Source: DASZYF01 sp035545535 (GTDB lineage Bacteria; Actinomycetota; Actinomycetes; Mycobacteriales; CAJCIY01). From it: DNA of 64,000 bases. The notes beneath the pieces were generated by a model, which was not told the DNA's origin, did no database searches, and saw nothing but the letters and a program-made list of their open reading frames with translations. A program made the translations under genes and the position numbers. Shown here in pieces: positions 24,963 through 33,550 of this stretch. The stretch spans positions 42,856-106,855 of the forward strand of contig DASZYF010000022.1 in NCBI GenBank assembly GCA_035545535.1. Reading direction: 5' to 3'. Positions within the stretch are counted from its first letter, which is position 1, and each line of letters opens with the position of its first letter.

Positions 24963-25292
24963 GTGACGGCCGTCGAGCCCGAACGCGCCCAGGCTGCGCC
25001 GACGGCCGTCGCGCAGCTGTTGGAAGAGGCGGCCGCCCGCCACCTCGACCGGGCCGCCGCGCTGGAGCTCGCGGCGGAGCGGGCCGGCACGGTGCGTCAC
25101 GCCGCCGCCCTCTATGCCCGAGCGGTGGCCGAGCGGGCGCGGGCCGAGCGGGCCACGGCCCGGGCCCGCCGCGGCGGCGAGGAGGTCGCGCGGTGGCCAC
25201 GCGAGCCGGCACGGCACCCGCGCGCGGCACACCGTGGCCGGCCGCAAGGGAAGCCCGGCGTCGGGAGCGAGCTGACGGGGTCCGCCGGATGA
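24963..25292 (+). CDS. Hypothetical Ala/Arg-rich protein coupled to topoisomerase IB
   Basis: 109 residues: a long Ala/Glu/Arg helix (about residues 10-75) followed by a basic Pro-rich tail. AAGGGG lies 6 nt before the GTG, and its stop overlaps the topoisomerase ATG (ATGA, 25289-25292). Composition alone could be a frame artefact of GC-rich DNA, but the coupling supports expression. No family recognised. Confidence 0.5.
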   Translation: MTAVEPERAQAAPTAVAQLLEEAAARHLDRAAALELAAERAGTVRHAAALYARAVAERARAERATARARRGGEEVARWPREPARHPRAAHRGRPQGKPGVGSELTGSAG

Positions 25293-26326
25293 GCGTTGCG
25301 GGGGAGGTGCACGACGATCCGGAGGAGTCGGCCCGGTTCGCCGGCCTTCACCACGTCGACGCGAACGCGCCGGGCATCTCCCGGCGCCGCGCCGGCAAGG
25401 GCTTCACCTACCGCCACCCCTCGGGCCGCAGCATCTCGAAGGCCGATCGCGCCCGCATCGACGCCCTGGTCATCCCACCGGCGTGGACCGACGTGTGGAT
25501 CTGCACGGACCCGAAGGGCCACCTCCAGGCGACCGGGGTCGACGACGCGGGCCGGAAGCAGTACCTGTACCACGCGCGCTGGCGCGCGGCGCGAGACCTG
25601 CTGAACTTCTACCGGCTCGTCGACGTCGCGAAGGCGCTGCCCGGCATCCGCCGGCACGTCGACGCGCAGCTGCGGCGGCGCACGCTCGACCGCGACCGGG
25701 TCGTGGCCGGGGTCATCGCGCTGCTCGACCGCTGCCATGCCCGCATCGGTGGTGAGGAGTACGCCGAGGACAACGAGTCCTACGGCCTCACGACGCTGCG
25801 CCCCGAGCACGTGCGGGTCCGCGGAGCGACGATCGAGCTCTGCTTCCCCGGCAAGTCCGGCAAGGAGTGGAGCTGCTCGACCGAGGATGCCGCGCTCGCC
25901 CGGCTCCTGCGCTCGCTCCAGCGCCGAGCCGACGACCATCTGTTCGCCCTCGACGGCACGCCGATCTCGGCGGACGAGGTCAACGCATGCCTGGCCAGGC
26001 TCTCGCGTGACCATCTGACGGCCAAGGACTTCCGCACCTGGGGCGGCACGCTGGCCGCGTTCCGGCACCTGCGCGGGTTGGCGAACGGCGACCCCTGCGA
26101 TGCCGATGTCGTCGCGGCCGTCGATGCCGCGGCCGAGCTGCTGGGCAACACCCGCGCGGTGGCCCGGTCCTCCTACGTGCACCCCGAGGTGCTCGCGGCG
26201 CACCTCGATGCCGACGCGCGCCTCCGCGCACCGGCCCGGGCCAGCAAGGGCCTGTCGGCCGAGGAGAACGCGCTGGTGGCGTTCCTACGCGCCCTGCTCG
26301 ACGCCGCCCCGGTCAAGGCGGCGTGA
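25289..26326 (+). CDS. DNA topoisomerase IB (eukaryotic-like type)
   Basis: 345 residues. The N-terminal domain has GISRRRAGKGFTYRHPSGRSIS and IPPAWTDVWICTDPKGHLQATG, then the core ARWRAARDLLNFYRLVDVAKALPGIRRHV. The catalytic domain has KDFRTWGGTLAAF (Arg) and ARSSYVHPEVL with the nucleophilic Tyr. Relaxes positive and negative supercoils through a 3'-phosphotyrosine. Coupled to the preceding small gene. Confidence 0.95.
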   Translation: MSVAGEVHDDPEESARFAGLHHVDANAPGISRRRAGKGFTYRHPSGRSISKADRARIDALVIPPAWTDVWICTDPKGHLQATGVDDAGRKQYLYHARWRAARDLLNFYRLVDVAKALPGIRRHVDAQLRRRTLDRDRVVAGVIALLDRCHARIGGEEYAEDNESYGLTTLRPEHVRVRGATIELCFPGKSGKEWSCSTEDAALARLLRSLQRRADDHLFALDGTPISADEVNACLARLSRDHLTAKDFRTWGGTLAAFRHLRGLANGDPCDADVVAAVDAAAELLGNTRAVARSSYVHPEVLAAHLDADARLRAPARASKGLSAEENALVAFLRALLDAAPVKAA

Positions 26327-26355
26327 CCGCACGACTGAGCCCGGGCACGCGAGGC

Positions 26356-26553
26356 TCAGTCGCCTTCGCCCGGTGAGGCCTCGTCGTCGTGCTGGCGCCG
26401 GTCCAGCGACGCCGCGTGGTGCCGCTCCTCGGCCTTCGCGCGCTCGACCGCGTGCGGCTCCGGCGCGGCGGACTCGGTCGCTGACGACGCGTGCTGCTCG
26501 GCGCTGTCGCGACCATCGGGCGGGCTCACGGGGTCCGTCTCGTGTTGGCTCAC
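26356..26553 (-). CDS. Small hydrophilic hypothetical protein
   Basis: 65 residues, strongly charged and probably disordered (VSQHETDPVSPPDGRDSAEQ...ERAKAEERHHAASLDRRQHDDE). No hydrophobic core or known motif; the GTG start is tentative. It occupies the gap between topoisomerase IB and the nitronate monooxygenase gene. Confidence 0.4.
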   Translation of the reverse strand: MSQHETDPVSPPDGRDSAEQHASSATESAAPEPHAVERAKAEERHHAASLDRRQHDDEASPGEGD

Positions 26554-26610
26554 GCCCTCGGTAGTACCCGGCAGCGGGCCGCGCACGCGCCCGTCGTCAT
26601 GGCGCGGTCA

Positions 26611-27738
26611 TCACGTGACGGCGTTGAGCTCTTCGAGCCGTCCGGTCGCGTCGAGGTACTCGCGCACCCAGCGTTCGATGACGGCCGAGGTCTTCTCGAC
26701 CTTCTCGAACTGACCGACGACCTGACCCACCGGGTTGAACGCGACGTCGACCGTCTGGTCGGGGAACTTGTGCGTCGCCGACACCGCGATGCCCGACACC
26801 ATGTACTGCAACGGCATGCCGAGCGGCTCCGGGTTGCCCGGCGTCTCCCACGCCTCGGTCCAGTCGTTCTTGAGCATGCGGCACGGCTTGCCGGTGAACG
26901 ATCGGCTGCGCACGGTGTCGCGCGACGTGGCCTTGATGTAGGTGGCCTGCTGCACGGGCGTGTTCTCCGCCTCCTCGACCATGAGCCACTGCGACCCGGA
27001 CCAGGCGCCTTGGCAGCCCAGGGCGAGCGCGGCGGCGATCTGCGCGCCGCTGCCGATTCCGCCGGCTGCGAGCACCGGTCGCGGCGCGACCGCCTTGACC
27101 ACCTGCGGCCACAGCACGATCGATCCGACGTCACCGCAGTGGCCGCCGCCCTCACCGCCCTGCGCGATGATGATGTCGACGTCCGCCTCGGCGTGCTTCA
27201 GCGCCTGGTAGGGCGAGCCGCACAGCGCCGCGACCTTGCGGCCCGCGTCGTGGATGAGCCGGATCATGTCGGCGGGCGGCGTGCCGAGCGCGTTGGCGAT
27301 CAGCGTCATCTTGGGATGGCGCAGCGCGATCTCGACCTGCGGGGTGGCGGTGGCCTCGGTCCAGCCCAGCAGCTGGAGGCTGTTGTCCTCGCCCGCCTCG
27401 CCGATGGGGACGCCGTGGTCGAGCATGATCTTGCGGGCGAAGTCGAGATGGCCCTGCGGCACCAGCGACTGCAGCATCTTCGTGAGCTCGTCGGCGGACA
27501 TGTTCGCGTCCATGCCCTCGTACTTGTTCGGGATGACGATGTCGACGCCGTACGGACGGTCACCGATGTGGTCGTCGATCCAGGCGAGCTCGATCTCGAG
27601 CTGCTCCGGGCTGAAGCCGACCGCGCCGAGCACGCCGAACCCGCCCGCCTTGCTGACCGCCACCACCACGTCGCGGCAGTGGGTGAACGCGAAGATCGGG
27701 AACTCGATGCCGAGCTCGTCGCAGATGGGGGTGCGCAT
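26611..27738 (-). CDS. Nitronate monooxygenase-like FMN protein
   Basis: 375 residues, TIM barrel: IFAFTHCRDVVVAVSKAGGFGVLGA at the start, IIIAQGGEGGGHCGDVGSIVLWPQVV phosphate/FMN loop with the conserved His, and VLAAGGIGSGAQIAAALALGCQGAWSGSQWL. Members oxidise alkyl nitronates or act as enoyl reductases. GGGAG lies 7 nt before the ATG. Divergent from GH4, with a palindromic operator between. Confidence 0.88.
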   Translation of the reverse strand: MRTPICDELGIEFPIFAFTHCRDVVVAVSKAGGFGVLGAVGFSPEQLEIELAWIDDHIGDRPYGVDIVIPNKYEGMDANMSADELTKMLQSLVPQGHLDFARKIMLDHGVPIGEAGEDNSLQLLGWTEATATPQVEIALRHPKMTLIANALGTPPADMIRLIHDAGRKVAALCGSPYQALKHAEADVDIIIAQGGEGGGHCGDVGSIVLWPQVVKAVAPRPVLAAGGIGSGAQIAAALALGCQGAWSGSQWLMVEEAENTPVQQATYIKATSRDTVRSRSFTGKPCRMLKNDWTEAWETPGNPEPLGMPLQYMVSGIAVSATHKFPDQTVDVAFNPVGQVVGQFEKVEKTSAVIERWVREYLDATGRLEELNAVT

Positions 27739-27770
27739 GTTCGTCTCCCGGGTGATGCCCTCGACAGCGT

Positions 27771-27790
27771 CCCTGACAGTAGCGTCAGGG
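27771..27790. promoter_or_regulatory. Palindromic operator CCCTGAC-N6-GTCAGGG (copy 1)
   Basis: CCCTGACAGTAGCGTCAGGG: perfect 7-bp arms with a 6-nt spacer between the divergent NMO and GH4 genes, overlapping the GH4 -10. The same arms and spacing recur at 45109-45128, and a close variant at 44217-44231. Confidence 0.7.
27780..27785 (+). promoter_or_regulatory. Leaderless -10 element (TAGCGT) for GH4
   Basis: TAGCGT inside the palindrome, 6 nt before the GTG at 27792. Confidence 0.6.
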
Positions 27791-27791
27791 T

Positions 27792-29186
27792 GTGGCCGAG
27801 GAGACGACGACGGGCCACCTCCGCCGGGTGCGGGTCGTCGTGGTGGGCGGCGGGTCGCGGCAGTGGGTGCCGACCCTGGCGTGCGACCTGGCGACGGCGC
27901 CATCGCTCCGGTCGATGGATCTGGTGCTGCACGACATCGAGCCCGCCCGGTGCGAGGTGACCGTGCGCTACTGCGAGCTGGTCGCCGCCGCCCGCGGACT
28001 CGACTGGGGCGTCGCGGTCGAGGCGGACCGGCGCACCGCGCTGCGCGACGCCGACTACGTGCTGGTCAGCGTCACCGCGGGGGGCCGCGCCGCGCTGCAC
28101 GGCGACATCGCGATCAACGCGCGCTACGGCATCCGCTCGCCGAAGGCCGACACCGCATCGCCCGCCGGGATCGCGCGGGGGGTGCGCGCCGCGCGGGTGC
28201 TGCACGCGATCGCGCGGGACGTGCGCGAGGTCGCGCCCGGCGCCTGGCTCATCAACGTCACGAACCCGATGGCGATGTCGTGCCGCGCCGCGCTCCTCGC
28301 GCACGACCGGGTGGTCGGCCTGTGCGATGCGCTGCCCGGCACCGAGCTCTGGCTCGGAGCTGTCCTGCGCGCCGATCCCGCCAGGATCCGGATGGAGGTC
28401 GCGGGCACCAACCACCTCCCTCTCGTCGTGGGAGGCACGGCGGGTGACGAGCCGTTGTTCGAGGCGTTGGAGCGCGCGCTCGCGGACGAGGCGTGGATGA
28501 GCACGGTGCTGGGACGCATGCCCGATCCGGACGTCGACGGCTCCCTCGTGGTGCCCGGCGGGTTGGGCCGGTCCCCGTTGGCCGGCCGGGACCTCTGCGT
28601 GCGCGACCTGCTCGACGACTGGCAGGTCTCCCTGCACCTGTGGCGCACGACCGGCGTCCTCGGCGGCGCCGGTGACGAGCACACGGCCGAGCTGCTGCCG
28701 GGCTATGACTGCTCGCAGTGGAACGTGCACGTGCGGACCGGAGCGGACTACGACGCCGGGGAGCTGCGATTCACGCGTGAGCTCGAGCGGCGCCTCGCGG
28801 AGGAGGACGTGCCGTCCTGGCGGTCCGCGGAGCGCGTCGTGACCTTCATCGAAGGCCATCTCGGCGGCCCGACCCAGCGGATCCCGGTGAACGTCGCCAA
28901 CGGGGCGCAGCAGGCCCTCGGCGTCGATGCCGACGCCGTCGTCGAGTCCTACGCGACGGTCACGCCGGCCGGCATCGCCTTGGAGGCGCCGGTGGCCCTG
29001 CCCGAGGAGATGGTCGCGCGGACGCAGCGCGCCGCCGACAGCCAGGACGCGGCCGTCCGCTTCGCGCTGCACGACGAGCCGGACGCTCTGCACGACGCGC
29101 TGGTCGCGGACCCCACCACCGACCTGCTCAGGCCCACCGAGCTCGGCGCGCTCCACCGTGACCTGCTGACGCACCTCGCGCGGTGA
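27792..29186 (+). CDS. Glycoside hydrolase family 4 protein
   Basis: 464 residues. Rossmann start VRVVVVGGGSRQWVPTLACDL (NAD binding), LHDIEPARC, INVTNPMAM, GLCDALPGTELW (Cys metal ligand region) and GTNHLPLVV (His ligand). GH4 enzymes cleave alpha- or beta-glycosides by NAD- and Mn-dependent redox elimination. Substrate unknown; no sugar transporter is adjacent. Leaderless start with an operator over the promoter, so it is probably repressed by a TetR- or GntR-type protein. Confidence 0.87.
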   Translation: MAEETTTGHLRRVRVVVVGGGSRQWVPTLACDLATAPSLRSMDLVLHDIEPARCEVTVRYCELVAAARGLDWGVAVEADRRTALRDADYVLVSVTAGGRAALHGDIAINARYGIRSPKADTASPAGIARGVRAARVLHAIARDVREVAPGAWLINVTNPMAMSCRAALLAHDRVVGLCDALPGTELWLGAVLRADPARIRMEVAGTNHLPLVVGGTAGDEPLFEALERALADEAWMSTVLGRMPDPDVDGSLVVPGGLGRSPLAGRDLCVRDLLDDWQVSLHLWRTTGVLGGAGDEHTAELLPGYDCSQWNVHVRTGADYDAGELRFTRELERRLAEEDVPSWRSAERVVTFIEGHLGGPTQRIPVNVANGAQQALGVDADAVVESYATVTPAGIALEAPVALPEEMVARTQRAADSQDAAVRFALHDEPDALHDALVADPTTDLLRPTELGALHRDLLTHLAR

Positions 29187-29215
29187 GGCTCGGCGGGCGC
29201 GCTCCGGCGCGACCG

Positions 29216-30472
29216 CTAGCGACCCGACGGACCGGACGGGCCTCCGACGTGGGCGAGCACCGCGTGAGCCACGCGCCGGCCGGACACGAGCGCCCCCTGG
29301 ATGGACGGGGTGTCCCGATGATCGCCGGCGACGAAGCGGCCCTCCCCGACGAGTACCGAGCGGCGCAGCGCCTGACCGGCGGGGTGCGCCGGGAGCGCGC
29401 GGGGGATCGCGAACGTGGCGACGTAGTCCCACCCCCCGGTGCCGGCGCCGACGATCTGCGCGGTGTGGGCGCGCACCGCCTGCTCCTGCTCATCGCCGTG
29501 GGCGCCGAGCACGGTCGAGGCGAGGAGCGTGCGCCCGGCGGGCGCGTAGCTCGGAGCCACCGCGGAGACGGCGGCGACGTTCACCACGGGCCCGTCGCGA
29601 CGGGCATCGACGTGCAGGTAGCGCGCATGGTCAGGCGCGCGGTCGACGAGGTGGTAGTAGGTGGTCAGGCCTCGCATCGCCGGATGCTCTCCCTCGAGCA
29701 GGCCCGCGGCGTCGACGGCGTCGGTCGCGACGACGAGCGCGTCACCGCGGATGGTGCCGGCATCGGTGTCGACGGCGGTCCCGCGGAGGCGGCGGGCCGC
29801 GGTGCCGAGGCGCACCGTCCCGGGCCGGAGCGCCGCCGCGAGCTGTTCGGGCAGCGCCTGCATCCCCGCGGCCGGCAGGCCGGGTGCACCCCGCACGAAG
29901 GACCGGACGAGGAACGTCGCGAGCCGGGCGGAGCTCGTCAGGTCGGCCTCCGCGAGCACGCCTGACAGGAACGCCCCGACGGCACCTTCGAGCGCGTCCC
30001 CGCGGCCGGCGAGCCCGCGCGCCCGGAGCTCGGTCGCGAGGGCCCGGTCGGCGCGGGCGCGCAACCGTGACGGTGGCAGCGCACCGGCCTCGGCGAACCA
30101 GCGCGCGACCGCGAGCTTCGCGCGCAGGGAGCCGGACCCCCGCACGGTCGCCGCGATCTCCCGGGGCTCGCGGCGCGGGTCCGCGAGGACCGACCGCACG
30201 GATCCGTCCCGCACCACGACGCCGGCCGCGAACGACGACAGGCGCAGGGCGTCGAGATCCACGACCGCGACGACCTCGGGGTAGGCCGGGTTGAGCAGCT
30301 GGAACCCGTGGTCGAGCAGGAGCCCGTCGCGCCGATCGGTGCGCACCCGACCGCCCGGAGCCTCGGCGGCTTCGAGCACGATCACCGACAGGCCGGCCCG
30401 CTCGAGCACCCGGGCCGCCGCCAGCCCGGCCAACCCCGCCCCGACGATGACGACGTCGGTCCGCTCCACCAT
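29216..30472 (-). CDS. FAD-dependent oxidoreductase (amine oxidase/phytoene-desaturase-like)
   Basis: 418 residues. VVIVGAGLAGLAAARVLERAGLSVIVLEA dinucleotide fold, APGGRVRTD and LLDHGFQLLNPAYPE, and the C-terminal FAD loop VAGDHRDTPSIQGALVSGRRVA. Second gene of the carH-like minus operon, 51 nt after it, with GAGAGG upstream of the ATG. Likely desaturates or oxidises an isoprenoid or lipid, in keeping with the divergent lipid operon. Confidence 0.85.
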   Translation of the reverse strand: MVERTDVVIVGAGLAGLAAARVLERAGLSVIVLEAAEAPGGRVRTDRRDGLLLDHGFQLLNPAYPEVVAVVDLDALRLSSFAAGVVVRDGSVRSVLADPRREPREIAATVRGSGSLRAKLAVARWFAEAGALPPSRLRARADRALATELRARGLAGRGDALEGAVGAFLSGVLAEADLTSSARLATFLVRSFVRGAPGLPAAGMQALPEQLAAALRPGTVRLGTAARRLRGTAVDTDAGTIRGDALVVATDAVDAAGLLEGEHPAMRGLTTYYHLVDRAPDHARYLHVDARRDGPVVNVAAVSAVAPSYAPAGRTLLASTVLGAHGDEQEQAVRAHTAQIVGAGTGGWDYVATFAIPRALPAHPAGQALRRSVLVGEGRFVAGDHRDTPSIQGALVSGRRVAHAVLAHVGGPSGPSGR

Positions 30473-30523
30473 GGATGACCTCTCAGCCGCGGGGCCGGAG
30501 CGCGGTCGCGCGTGCTGGTGACG

Positions 30524-31429
30524 TCATGCCGGCGCGCTCCCGAGGTCGCTCCACAGCCGCTCGGCCTCCGTGACCGGGTCACCCGGCAGCAGCTCGGCGC
30601 CCACGGCATGGGCGAGCGCGGACGTCGCGCCGCTGCCGGCGAGGGCCAGGCGGGCCCGCGCGGCGAGCTCGGTCAGCTCGGAGGCGCACGCCTCGAGGTC
30701 GTCCGGCATCGTCGCGGCGAGGACCACGAGGTCGGACGCGGTGTCGTCGGCGACCGCGATCAGGTCAGCCAAGGGCGTCGCCGGGCCGAGGTAGTGGATG
30801 CGCCACCCGCCGAGGCGGAGGATGAGCCCGAACGCCATCAGCGCGAGGTCGTGCTGCTCCGACGGTGGGCAGGCGAGCACCGCGAGGGGCCCGCGGCCGC
30901 TTCCCCAGCCGCGCGCGAGCGCGGCGAGCCGCCCGCGCAGGACGCTGCTGGCGAAGTGCTCCTGCGCGACGGTCACCGCGCCGCTCGCCCAGCGGTCCCC
31001 GAGATCTGCGAGGTAGGGGAGCACCACGTCCCGCAACGCGGTCGACAGGGAGAGCTCGGTGAGGAGGTGGTCGAGCACCACCTGCGCTCCGGGCTCGTCG
31101 TAGGCCTCGAGGGTGGCCGCGAGCGCGGCGCGACGCTCCGGGAGCGTGGTGGCCGGCGGCGGTTCGACGCGTGGGGGTGCGGCCCGTCGCAGGACCGTGC
31201 GGGCGGCCTCGGCGGGCGACAGGCCACCGGCGACGTGGCCCTGCATCTGCCGCACGCGCTGCTCGTCCTCGGGGGAGTACAGGCGGAAGCCGCCGGCGGA
31301 CCGGGTGGGCGCCAGCACCCCGTAGCGGTGCTCCCAGGCCCGCAGCACGTCCTCGCTGAGGCCGACGCGGCGGGCGAGCTCCCCGATGCGGATCAGCGGG
31401 GCGCCGGCATCGCGCGTGGGACCCGTCAC
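30524..31429 (-). CDS. CarH/LitR-type AdoCbl-dependent photoreceptor repressor (MerR HTH)
   Basis: 301 residues from GTG 31429. MerR helix-turn-helix LIRIGELARRVGLSEDVLRAWEHRYG (12-38), helical bundle (about 95-175) with W147-x9-E157-H158, the signature of B12 light sensors that shields the adenosyl group, and a cobalamin domain with EQHDLA (His193, lower axial ligand) and GWRIHYLGPATP. In the dark the AdoCbl tetramer represses; light breaks it. Leaderless start within the operator repeats implies autoregulation. Confidence 0.9.
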   Translation of the reverse strand: MTGPTRDAGAPLIRIGELARRVGLSEDVLRAWEHRYGVLAPTRSAGGFRLYSPEDEQRVRQMQGHVAGGLSPAEAARTVLRRAAPPRVEPPPATTLPERRAALAATLEAYDEPGAQVVLDHLLTELSLSTALRDVVLPYLADLGDRWASGAVTVAQEHFASSVLRGRLAALARGWGSGRGPLAVLACPPSEQHDLALMAFGLILRLGGWRIHYLGPATPLADLIAVADDTASDLVVLAATMPDDLEACASELTELAARARLALAGSGATSALAHAVGAELLPGDPVTEAERLWSDLGSAPA

Positions 31430-31461
31430 TCGACACACCCTAGACAAACATTTGACAGAAC
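31429..31461. promoter_or_regulatory. CarH-type operator: three tandem 11-bp repeats
   Basis: CTCGACACACC (31429-31439), CTAGACAAACA (31440-31450) and TTTGACAGAAC (31451-31461) are contiguous and all fit nTnnACAnnnn, the direct-repeat pattern described for Thermus CarH. They cover the regulator's -10 (TAGGGT, 31437-31442 minus) and the -35 of the divergent operon. Confidence 0.82.
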
Positions 31462-31481
31462 GGAAGCGCTCTCCCTACCTT
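31452..31481 (+). promoter_or_regulatory. Promoter of the amine oxidase-DUF1365-CFA operon
   Basis: A perfect -35 TTGACA (31452-31457), 18-nt spacer and -10 TACCTT (31476-31481). The -35 lies inside the third 11-bp repeat, so the bound repressor would block sigma factor. Confidence 0.8.
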
Positions 31482-31484
31482 TCT

Positions 31485-31506
31485 CTCGACAAACCTTCGA
31501 CAAAGG
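31485..31506. promoter_or_regulatory. Second CarH-type operator: two tandem 11-bp repeats
   Basis: CTCGACAAACC (31485-31495) and TTCGACAAAGG (31496-31506), same nTnnACAnnnn pattern, located at the expected transcription start of the plus-strand operon and just before its ribosome site. Confidence 0.75.
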
Positions 31507-31514
31507 GTGGGCGA

Positions 31515-32795
31515 GTGGGGCAGGACGCAGCGGGGTCGGCGGCGCGACCGCGTGTCGCCGTCATCGGCGCGGGGGTCTCGGGGCTGACCGCGGCCTACCT
31601 GCTGCGGCGCACGCACCAGGTGACGCTGTTCGAGGCGGACCCGCGGCTCGGGGGGCACGCCCACACCCACCACGTGGTCGACGGTGCGGGGGCGGCCCAC
31701 GCCGTGGACACCGGGTTCATCGTCCACAACGACCGGACCTACCCGCTGCTGCAGCGGCTCTTCCGCGAGCTCGCGGTGCCGGTGCAGCCGACCGAGATGA
31801 GCATGAGCGTCCGCTGCGACGGCTGCGGTCTCGAGTACGCCGGCGGGCGGGGCGTGCGCGGGCTGCTCGCCCAGCCGGGGCGCATCGCCGACCCTCGCTA
31901 CCGCCGCTTGCTGCGCGAGGTGGTGCGCTTCCACCGCCGGGCCTCCGCGTTCCTCCACGCCGGCGGGGACGACACGACGACCTACGGCGACTTCCTCGCC
32001 GCGGAGGGCTTCGACGAGCACTTCGTCAGCCACTACGCGGTGCCGGTCGTGTCGTGCGTCTGGTCCGCGGGGCGCGAGCCATCGCTGTGGTACCCGGCGC
32101 AGTACCTGTTCCGCTTCCTCGACCACCACGGCATGCTCCGCATCACCGGGTCTCCGCAGTGGTTCACCGTCGTGGGCGGTTCCCGCACCTACGTCGACCG
32201 GATCGCCGACGTCCTCCGCGACGTGCGCATCGCGCGCGCGGTGACCGACGTTGTCCGGCACGCCGACGGCGTGACCGTCCGCGACGTGACGGGGGCGGTC
32301 ACCGAGGTGGACCGCGTCGTCATCGCGACGCACGCCGACCGGGCCCTCGCGCTGCTCGCCGACCCGACCGACGACGAGGTCGAGGTGCTGAAGGCCTTCT
32401 CGTACTCGACCAACCGGACGGTGCTCCACTCGGATGCGACGACGCTGCCCGCCGCGCGCGGAGCCCGCGCCAGCTGGAACTACCGCATGCGGTCCTGCCA
32501 CGGCGATCAGCCCGCGGTGGTCACCTACTGGATGAACAAGCTGCAGCACCTCCGCAGCGGGCAGGACTTCCTCGTCGCACTGAACGACGACTCGGTCGAT
32601 CCCGATGCGGTCCTCGCGTCGATGACCTACGACCACCCGATCTACACCCCGGACGCGTTGCGGGCCCAGGGCCGGCTCGCCGACCTGGCGACCGACCGAA
32701 CCGTCTACGCCGGCGCCCACCACGGATGGGGCTTCCACGAGGACGGATGCCGCTCCGGTGTCGAGGCGGCCCGCCACTTCGGCGTCCGCTGGTGA
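31515..32795 (+). CDS. NAD(P)/FAD-binding amine oxidase-type protein (lipid cluster gene 1)
   Basis: 426 residues from GTG 31515 (AGGGTGG upstream). VAVIGAGVSGLTAAYLLRR and FEADPRLGGHAHTHHV bind FAD; VDTGFIVHNDRTYPLL and YAGAHHGWGFHEDGCRSGVEA are typical of the flavin amine oxidases found next to DUF1365 and CFA-synthase genes. Members of this group take part in fatty-acid modification under light or singlet-oxygen control. First gene of a five-gene overlapping operon. Confidence 0.88.
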   Translation: MGQDAAGSAARPRVAVIGAGVSGLTAAYLLRRTHQVTLFEADPRLGGHAHTHHVVDGAGAAHAVDTGFIVHNDRTYPLLQRLFRELAVPVQPTEMSMSVRCDGCGLEYAGGRGVRGLLAQPGRIADPRYRRLLREVVRFHRRASAFLHAGGDDTTTYGDFLAAEGFDEHFVSHYAVPVVSCVWSAGREPSLWYPAQYLFRFLDHHGMLRITGSPQWFTVVGGSRTYVDRIADVLRDVRIARAVTDVVRHADGVTVRDVTGAVTEVDRVVIATHADRALALLADPTDDEVEVLKAFSYSTNRTVLHSDATTLPAARGARASWNYRMRSCHGDQPAVVTYWMNKLQHLRSGQDFLVALNDDSVDPDAVLASMTYDHPIYTPDALRAQGRLADLATDRTVYAGAHHGWGFHEDGCRSGVEAARHFGVRW

Positions 32796-33550
32796 CGGCG
32801 AGCCCCGCGCCGGCGCTGCCCGTCCTCCCGGCGCTCGTGACCGGGACCATCCGCCACCGGCGCACGGAGGCGATGCGCTACGGGTTCCAGCACTCCGTGT
32901 ACCAGTGGCTCGTCGACCTCGACGCGCTGCCCGCTCTGCCCGCCTGGCTGCGGGCGTTCGCCCGGTTCCGCAGCGCCGACCACATCGGCCTCCCACAGCG
33001 CACGATCAAGGACAACGTCCTCGACGTCGCCCGCGCGGAGGGCGTCGACCTCGGCGACGACGCGCGCATCGTGATGCTCACGAACGCGCGCGTGCTCGGC
33101 TACGTGTTCAACCCGCTGACCGTCTTCTGGTGCTACGACCGGGCCGCGCGGTTGGTGTGCGTCGTGGCAGAGGTGCACAACACGTACGGGCAGCGGCACG
33201 CGTACGTCCTCCCCGCTGGGCCGGGCCCGAGCCAGGTGAGGAAGCAGCTGTACGTATCGCCGTTCTTCGACACCGCCGGCCGCTATGACCTGAGCTTCGA
33301 GCTGACCTCCGGGCGGGTGCGCTCGACGGTCGTGCTCTACCGCGACGACGCGCCGGCGCTGACCGCCACGTTCGTCGGCCGTCCGGTCCCGGCGGGCCTC
33401 GGTGCCGTCGTGCGTGCGCTGCTGCGCCATCCGCTCATGCCCCACCGCGTCGCCCTGCTGATCCGCGCACACGGGATCCGCCTGTGGCTGCGCCGCCTCC
33501 CCGTGCACCCTCGTCCCTCGCACGCCCCTTCGATCGGAGCCAAGGCATGA
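32792..33550 (+). CDS. DUF1365 family protein (lipid cluster gene 2)
   Basis: 252 residues: TGTIRHRRTEAMRYGFQHSVY, LGYVFNPLTVFWCYDR, VVAEVHNTYGQRHAYVL and KQLYVSPFFDTAGRYDLSF are the conserved DUF1365 blocks. Biochemical function unknown; the gene almost always sits between an amine oxidase and a CFA synthase. GTGA overlap with the upstream gene and ATGA with the next. Confidence 0.93.
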   Translation: MTASPAPALPVLPALVTGTIRHRRTEAMRYGFQHSVYQWLVDLDALPALPAWLRAFARFRSADHIGLPQRTIKDNVLDVARAEGVDLGDDARIVMLTNARVLGYVFNPLTVFWCYDRAARLVCVVAEVHNTYGQRHAYVLPAGPGPSQVRKQLYVSPFFDTAGRYDLSFELTSGRVRSTVVLYRDDAPALTATFVGRPVPAGLGAVVRALLRHPLMPHRVALLIRAHGIRLWLRRLPVHPRPSHAPSIGAKA

